Assembly (NCBI GenBank): GCA_011109175.1
Contig: RDEW01000017.1
Location: 689,855-753,854, forward strand
Length of the DNA: 64,000 bases
DNA from: Dicyema japonicum
Taxonomy: Eukaryota; Dicyemida; Rhombozoa; Dicyemidae
Reading direction: 5' to 3'
Both the position numbers and the translations under genes were made by a program. Within the stretch, counting starts at the first letter, position 1; each line of letters begins with the position of its first letter. The notes beneath the pieces are model-generated. The model did no database searches, was not told the DNA's origin, and worked only from the letters and a program-made list of their open reading frames with translations. This document shows positions 58,326 through 64,000 of this stretch, in pieces.

Positions 58326-58638
58326 GCCTTTTCACGAGAGCCATAATATTTATAGCTCCGCATAGGCAGGACACACACTTTATTTAAGTAAAGAACAGTT
58401 AATTTTAACTAATCGTAGAACCAAGGAATGATCTTCACTTCTTTTTTTCTTTTTCTTGTGTGAGTGTCCTTTCTAGACAATCCAGTTCCGCAGTGAGTAT
58501 TCACTGATGACGGCGTCACTCGTCAAACCTTTTCTGCATCGTGGATGCGTGGAACCTTCCACCAGGTGAGAAGCAGCGAGATTCGAACCCGTAGCCTAAG
58601 CCACTTAAGCCCGACACCTAACCACTAAGCCACCCGGC
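58300..58638 (-). mobile_element. tRNA-headed SINE with poly(A) tail
   Basis: On the minus strand the element begins at 58638 with 'gccgggtggcttagtggtta'. It has a pol III A box ('tggcttagtgg') and about 45 nt on a B box ('gggttcgaatct'), then about 250 bp of non-tRNA body, ending in 23 A residues (the T-run 58300-58322 on the plus strand). A 13-bp target duplication with one mismatch flanks it. The acceptor ends do not pair, so it is not a working tRNA gene. No other copy is evident in this window. SINEs of this build are common in cephalopods. Confidence 0.85.
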
Positions 58639-58651
58639 TGAGGTGTCCACA
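58639..58651. repeat. Target site duplication of the SINE, right
   Basis: 'tgaggtgtccaca', one mismatch to 58287-58299. Confidence 0.8.
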
Positions 58652-58689
58652 ACAAAATTCGCCGTTGCACGATTTGGTCGTTGTGGTGT

Positions 58690-61545
58690 CAAGAAAAAAA
58701 AAAGAAGAGAAAAAGAAAGGAAAATCAGAAAAGAAAATGCAGAAACTAATCAGGCTAAGTCTGACTCTGCTCACTGCCTTGCTATGGATCAAGCTACACT
58801 CAAAAAATTACTACTTTTACCTGCGAAGTCAAAAAAGCTGTGCGAGTCTTGCGGATATTGCAACGCGAGAAGTACGGTTGAATTGTACATCTTGCAGGAG
58901 ATACTTCCACCTCGGGTGTGTCCGAATGCGAAATTGGCTGCGAGATCTCTTTACAAATGGGACTGCGCATACTATATGGATTCCGACCCCGACTGAATTC
59001 AGTCCTCCCTCTTACTCTTATTCTGGACAAATCGAACCATTTTGTTACGCCTGTGGAGAGTCGGAAAGGTAGACGGATTCCACTGAGAATACCAAAGGGC
59101 GTTCGAATTCCCGCTGCTGAATGCCTCACGTCATTAATTGATAAAGCTATCAGCACCAGCGACCAGACCTCTTGGATACGTCTACTGAGCTTTGCACCTA
59201 TGACCCTTGGAATTTCTGCCTCAGAGCAAGCTCGCAACGGATCACTGGCCTCAAAAATCAAGAAGAATACTGCTTTTTTGGCTACTTCAACGCAGCAAGA
59301 CTCTGGAATCGAGCCTGAGCAAGTACTTCGGTGCAAACAGTTGTCTACAGAAGCTGGGAGTAAACAGGAAGATTCTAAAGCACTTCGAGAGAGGGAACCG
59401 AAAACTGATAGAAGGGAACGTTTGCGCAGCTGTAAGAGTAGTGTCTTGTGACGAAGCGCTGTTGAAGTTGTGCCGTGAAGTCTTGGAGTTATTGAGAAGG
59501 AAGCATCCTGCTCCACCACCGAACCAGCAGAACTTGACAATGCCAGAAGATTTACTCCCATGGAATTTGAAGTAGTGCGTGGAATAAAGTCTTTTGCACT
59601 CAGTAGCTGCGGAGGCCTGCACGGACTGCGCCCAAGCCATGTAAAGGATTAACCTCTGAACTGCTGCTGAAGCCGGCCGTGCTTTGTTAACGTCGTCACC
59701 TTGCTGCTCACTCGAATAGTTAATGGTGATATTCCAAATTTTGCTAAAGATCTTCTTTTTGGACATCTATTGGCATTCGAAAAGGAGATGGAGATGTCCG
59801 CCCAATTGTGATCGGTACATACTTTCGAAGGCTTGCTGCTAAAATCGCTGCACAGGAGAGTCTCCCACAATGTTGTTGAAGAGCTGTTCTTGACTCAACT
59901 TGGGATGGGAGTGACCAATGGTTGCGAGGCAGCAGTCCACGCCGCAAGGAGTTACTTCAACAACAATAATTCCAGACCCAGAGGCTAGGCCTGAAGCTTG
60001 ATATATCAAATGCCTTTAACACGCTGAGGAGAGACTGTATTTTGGAGTCCTGTTGGAAAAGAGCTCCAGAGATTGGCCGACTTGTATAATTATCGTATGG
60101 GACGTACTCAGCCTTAGTTTACGGAAACGATACCGTTTATTCACGCACAGGCGTTCAGCAGGGAGACCCTCTAGGGCCTTTGCTTTTTGCAATGACAATT
60201 GACAGTGGCACGAAACATAAACTGTGAACTAAACCTATGGTACTTGGACCGCCACTAATAGCTGCCCGTGGAGAATTTATATCAGGATATTTCTTCAACA
60301 ATTCCAGCTCTAAACGAATTGGGTTTAAGTGTCAACGTTATGAAATCAAAACTGATCAATATTTCCTGCTCATCTCCAAGCTTTTCTACTTCCTGCCAAG
60401 AATTCAGATACCTACTTCCAGTATCAACATATCATCCTGGACACAAAGTACACTTCCTGGCTGCCCTCTCGGAAACGACGAGCTGGAAAACTGCCTTACC
60501 AGTAAGAATAATGAAGTTGAAGCCTTTACAAAGAGAGTATCATCTTGGATCCACATGTGTCTTTCTTCTTGCTCAAGAAATGTATTTCGTGTCGAAGATG
60601 ATGTACATTTTGAGATGTTCACCATGTTTTGAACACCGGAATGCACTATTGTTGGCTGATGAGACTCTGAGACGATCGGCGGAGTCAATACTAAATGTCA
60701 AATTCGATGATCTGGCTGGACTATGTGCAAACAACCTGCGAGAAATGGGGGCATTGGGTTGAGATCCCCCTTGAAGCCGTCCTGCCTGCCTACTTTTCAT
60801 CCCTTGAGAGCTGTAGTCCCTTGGCCCAAGCAGTTCCTACGTAACGCAACCGGACATACCTTGGACTTGGAGCTTGACAGAGTTTGCAAGTTGTGGTGAT
60901 TGGACTCTGAATTCCTGTCGAACTTCGTTTGCCAGAAGAGTTGGGACTCAATTGCATGTATGAGCACTCTGGAGGCTGCGAAGAAAGGCGCCAGCCAACA
61001 CCGACTAGCAAGCATTAAGTCAGCCGCACATCGCGGAAATGGAGTCTGGCTCGAGGCCATACCTCGCCCACATCTGAGGACCCTCCTTGACAAAAACAGC
61101 CTGAGGATCGGGTGGCACTGCGCCTAGGACTGGACATATGCCAGAGACACAAATGCCGTTGAGGCGGGGACGTTGATACGAAAGGCTTACATCCACTCTT
61201 TTGCCGACGGAGTGCTGGTCGAGCCCCGCGCCACGCAGCCTCAATGACATCATTTTTCGAGCCCTAAAGGCTGCGGGATTTCCGACCCAATTGGAACCAT
61301 TGGGCTTAAACAGAGGCGACAGGAAGAGGCCGGATAGAATGACGTTATTCCCATACTCCCACGGAAAATCACTCGTCTGGGACGCAACGTGTGTGGAAAC
61401 CTTCTCAGGAGTCAAATTGCTGACGGCGACGCACTCTCCTGGAGACGCAGCCGACCAGGCGGAGGTCAAGAAGATCCATAAGTACGAACCCCTCGGAGAC
61501 CATTACCATTTCGCCCCCATTGCTTGGAGACAACTCATATGAGAT
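58690..61545 (+). mobile_element. Full-span but badly decayed RLE-type LINE (PHD-like finger, RT, CCHC, endonuclease)
   Basis: The N-terminus near 58830-58930 has a finger, 'CASLADIATREVRLNCTSC' followed by 'RRYFHLGCVRMRNWL', equivalent to that at 47.6 kb. Then come 'RRKHPAPPPNQQNLTMPEDL', 'GLHGLRPSHVKD', 'IVNGDIPNFAKDLLFGHLL' and 'LTQLGMGVTNGCEAAVHAAR', and a worn motif A near 60000. The thumb reads 'SSWIHMCLSSC' and 'FSSLESCSPLAQAVP'. The knuckle is 'KCRXGGDVDTKGLHPLFC' with one Cys lost to a stop. The endonuclease ends near 61540 with 'SHGKSLVWDATCVETF' intact but RPDG changed to RPDR. It is riddled with stops and shifts. It ends where the next copy begins. Confidence 0.75.
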
Positions 61546-61559
61546 ATTGTTTAATTTTA

Positions 61560-62935
61560 TTGATCGCTTAATACAACAGTTTCAAGAAAATTGTTCATAC
61601 GAATTTGAAATCCAATATCAACAAATTATATTTCCTCGGATGCCCACTCAGCGAAGAAGAACTCGAGAACCATCTACTTTCCAAAAATGAAGAATTAACA
61701 CGCCTTGCGAAAAGATTGTCATGTCTCGACTCTCACACATCTTTCTTCCTGATGAGAAACAACATCGGACTACCCAAGCTTTTATATCTACTCCGATGTT
61801 CACCCTGCCACGAACAATATGACATTCTACTTTCAATGGACAAGTCTCTCAAGCAAACAGTTGAGTCACTAATTAACGTCCGCTTCGGCGAACTTGGTTG
61901 GAAACAATGTAAGCTTCCCTCTGGATTTGGGGGTGTCGGAATGAGATCGGCGCTGGAGGTTGCGTACCCGGCATACCTATCGTCTCTCTCAAGCTGCAGC
62001 CATTTGACACGGCAAGTCCTTCAAAACACAATTGGACTTCGCTGGAATGAGTCATTTGACGAAACTTGTCGGAAATGGAACGAGTCCGGACTCAAAATCC
62101 CCGAAGACACAACGAAGCAAAGTAATTGGGATGACATTGTCTGCTCCAAAATTTTGGAAGACCTTAAAAAAGAAGCAAATAAACATCGTCTGGCTTGTTT
62201 GGTGTCAGCTTCAAGTAGAGGGAGTTGAGCATGGCTTGGTGCAATACCTTGCCCAAACCTCGGGACCTTTTTGGACGACGATTCTTTGAGGATTGGAATC
62301 GGACAAAGGCTGGGACTAGACGTTTGCCAGGAGCACCGATGCCGATGCGGGAAAACAGTCGATGCGAAAGGATTGCACCCGCTGTCCTGCAGAAGAAGCG
62401 CCGGAAGGGGACCACGTCATGCTGCTCTGAATGATGTGATCGTCAGAGCTCTGAAGGCTTCAGGCTTCCCAGCACAGCTTGAACCAGTGGGTCTTGATCG
62501 AGGAGATGGGAAGAGACCTGACGGGATGACCCATTTCCCCTTCACGTCTGGAAGATCTTTGGTCTGGGACGCAACTTGCATAGACACGTTCTCAAGCACG
62601 AACATTTTTAAATCGGTTCAGACACCTGGAGCAGCTGCTTCGACTGCGGAAAACCTAAAAATCAAGAAATATTCTTGCCTCGGGGATCGCTACCGATTTA
62701 CTCCTGTTGCGACCGAATCATCGGGAGCCGTTGGTCCAATGACGGCTGAATTCTTGCAAGAACTCGGAGAATTGCTTGCCAGGAAGAAAAGGGATCAACG
62801 AGAAGGGTTATGGCTAAGACAAAAGATAGGAATAGCCATACTCCGACGGAACTCGTTCGCAATCCACGCAGCAGGCTTCCTCAACTGACATTTGTTTAAT
62901 TGTTAAGAAAAATTTTTGTTTTAAAAAAAAATATC
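61560..62935 (+). mobile_element. RLE-type LINE (subfamily S2), 5'-truncated in the thumb, otherwise well preserved
   Basis: The frame from 61605 gives the thumb, 'FLGCPLSEEELENHLLSKNE', 'AKRLSCLDSHTSFFLMRNNI' and 'LPSGFGGVGMRSALEVAYPA'. A linker follows ('DIVCSKILEDLKKEANKHRL'), then a stop at 62226 and a shift to the frame from 62271. That frame has 'CRCGKTVDAKGLHPLSC', 'GRGPRHAALNDVIVRALKAS', 'LEPVGLDRGDGKRPDGMTHF', 'LVWDATCIDTF' and 'IAILRRNSFAIHAAGFLN'. All CCHC and PD-(D/E)XK motifs are intact. It is almost identical to the shorter copy at 7703-8230. The YLDD region lies outside this truncated copy. Confidence 0.85.
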
Positions 62936-63320
62936 AACAAATTTGAGAAAAAATGTGCAATTATTGTTTAATTTGAATCTGCTTTTATTTAATTATGTAA
63001 TGAGCGAAATATACAAAATTGAGTACTCAAATTCGAAAATTATTATATTTATAGTGATGACTATGGCAATTTTTTGCCGATAAAATGCCATTTTCATAAA
63101 AATTTCACCTTTTTTATAAGTTAAATCTACCGGATATGTTCATCCTTATTTATACAGCTACTATTGAACCTTTTCTGTTCTAGAGTCTTTCAGTGATGGT
63201 GTGGGAGCTAAGAATGAAGCAAATTCGTCGACTCTCTGGATAGATCAAGAAGATATGCCATTAAATTGGCATAGGATTGGATCAAAATCCATTTGAAGGT
63301 GGTGTAACTAATGAACAGTC
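62936..63320. other. AT-rich region; possible coding scrap
   Basis: Near 63183-63300 the plus strand reads 'SFSDGVGAKNEANSSTLWID' and 'QEDMPLNWHRIGSKS'. I do not recognise it, but the composition is more coding-like than its surroundings, and it leads into the next frame after an intron-sized gap. Confidence 0.3.
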
Positions 63321-63566
63321 ATGTTAGTTGACCCTGCCAGCCACATTTCAAACTCATTAATTAGTTTCCTGGTGCTTTTTTCGACATCACGTTTAGAAAG
63401 GCATGTCTTGAGAAACGGTTCCCGTTCAATCTGCACAACAGTGGACGATAGCCATATTGATCGATCAAACTTCTACAACAATATTTTCACTCAGCACACA
63501 TTTTTAGATCAAAACGAAGAGAGGCGACTAATCTCATTGCTTCATAATCCAGCGGATTGCCAATAA
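63321..63566 (+). CDS. Unrecognised open frame, possible exon
   Basis: An 81-codon frame contains 'NSLISFLVLFSTSRLERHVL' and 'HIDRSNFYNNIFTQHTFLDQ', with charged residues at its end ('NEERRLISLLHNPADCQ'). It may continue the scrap at 63183-63300. No domain or family is recognised. Its 3' end abuts a minus-strand LINE fragment. It could be a host gene fragment or chance. Confidence 0.25.
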   Translation: MLVDPASHISNSLISFLVLFSTSRLERHVLRNGSRSICTTVDDSHIDRSNFYNNIFTQHTFLDQNEERRLISLLHNPADCQ

Positions 63567-63800
63567 TAATGTATATTTAAAATCGCTTTAGGGGTTAACT
63601 CAATTTCATCATCAGGGAGATAGGAGATCTCCTTTATCACAATAAAGGAACTTAGGAAGTTGAAAAGAATTTTGGAAAGCAGGAGACAATTTTTGAGCAT
63701 AAAAAGTCCAACATGGCTGTCCAGAAAGATCAATCTATTGGCAAACTTTCCCATAAGCATCTTTTCTTCACTTAACGACTCCTTTATTCGATCTATATTC
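63560..63800 (-). mobile_element. RLE-type LINE thumb fragment
   Basis: The minus strand reads 'MLMGKFANRLIFLDSHVGLF' and 'MLKNCLLLSKILFNFL', matching 'YADRMSFLDRHVAFFMLKNC' of the 47.5-kb element and 'AKRLSCLDSHTSFFLMRN' of the 61.6-kb one. Confidence 0.65.
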
Positions 63801-64000
63801 CATATTCATGGAAATCAAAAGAGTAGAAGTCCGTAATTCGAATATCTGTGACAAATCTTACGTTTTTTTCCAAGAAAGCAAAAGATTCCGAACTCATGTT
63901 GAAGTTTACTTCATTTTTCTTTGTGTTAACTTAAAGCCAAATCTGTGACAATTCTCGGAATGATTAGTTTTGAAAGGACATTTTCAAGACTTTCTCCTGG
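63801..64000. other. Window end, nothing recognised
   Basis: AT-rich sequence without a supported feature. The preceding LINE fragment may continue into it. Confidence 0.3.

Larger units (their letters stand above)
58020..58690 (-). mobile_element. RLE-type LINE 3' end (subfamily S4), interrupted by a SINE
   Basis: The minus strand below the SINE gives the endonuclease C-terminal part, with 'KIYKYEPLGDHYHITPI', 'WEGLWLRQKLEMAIIRGNAF' and 'AILSS'. Above the SINE, bases near 58650 read '...VVDTSG', so the SINE sits within the DT-S-G box after WDATC. It is close to the S4 copy at 61400-61540 ('LLTATHSPG', 'KYEPLGDHYHFAPI'). Confidence 0.7.

Noticed and set aside
58565-58638. tRNA gene on the minus strand
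   Set aside because: A and B boxes are present, but the acceptor stem does not pair, the T stem has a mismatch, and the sequence continues into a 250-bp body with A-tail and target duplication. It is a SINE head.

Overview
The window is nuclear DNA of a small-genomed animal. It is AT-rich, contains about a dozen multi-exon metazoan genes and is otherwise packed with decayed retrotransposons. The most telling trait is intron size. Wherever a conserved protein lets me place exon borders, introns are usually 21-33 nt with GT...AG ends; a few reach about 90-150 nt. Stop codons follow the standard code, which excludes ciliates with similarly short introns. The gene content includes an L27/PDZ scaffold, an NSD-type histone methyltransferase and an SPATA17-like protein, and this is animal. 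Among animals, dicyemid mesozoans (parasites of cephalopods) are known for introns averaging about 26 nt, so a dicyemid is my best guess. That is an inference, not a demonstration.

Host genes, left to right: MYBBP1A/Pol5-like (+, enters from the left edge); METTL23-like methyltransferase (-, 4 kb); a GH47 mannosidase-like remnant (-, 10 kb); SNRNP40, a U5 snRNP WD40 protein (-, 12-13 kb); a VAP-like MSP protein (+, 15.5 kb); a small Cys-rich secreted protein (+, 18.4 kb); an unrecognised gene with a signal peptide (-, 20 kb); GAPDH (+, 24 kb); an NSD-type H3K36 methyltransferase (-, 28-30 kb); an AGBL2/3-type cytosolic carboxypeptidase (+, 34-37 kb); SPATA17 (+, 38.5-39.8 kb); an L27+PDZ scaffold of the PATJ/MPDZ type (+, 44-46.5 kb); and MGAT1 (-, 51-52.6 kb). 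These are mostly housekeeping genes (ribosome biogenesis, splicing, glycolysis, N-glycan maturation, ER contacts, chromatin), plus two neighbouring genes with ciliary or axonemal associations.

Mobile DNA fills most of 4.8-11.9, 13.5-15.3, 21.4-23.6, 25.4-27.2, 37.5-38.5, 40-43.6, 46.7-50.9 and 52.9-63.8 kb. There are three broad groups of non-LTR retrotransposon. (a) APE-type elements of the Jockey/CR1/I kind, several ending in a conserved 3' hairpin. (b) RTE-like elements, one inserted inside an APE element with an exact 11-bp target duplication. (c) Elements with a PHD-like finger, a YLDD reverse transcriptase and a C-terminal CCHC plus PD-(D/E)XK (restriction-like) endonuclease, in several subfamilies. 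A pogo/Tigger DNA transposon with paired inverted repeats and TA duplication lies at 42.2-43.6 kb. A tRNA-headed SINE with A-tail and 13-bp target duplication lies at 58.3-58.6 kb.

Draft-assembly signs matter for reading this window. Both single N bases (898 and 32635) sit exactly between two near-identical copies of the same stretch (262 bp and about 2.06 kb), which looks like unmerged contig overlaps. One-base frameshifts occur in GAPDH, VAP and MGAT1, which are otherwise well conserved. I found no rRNA, functional tRNA, CRISPR or other ncRNA.
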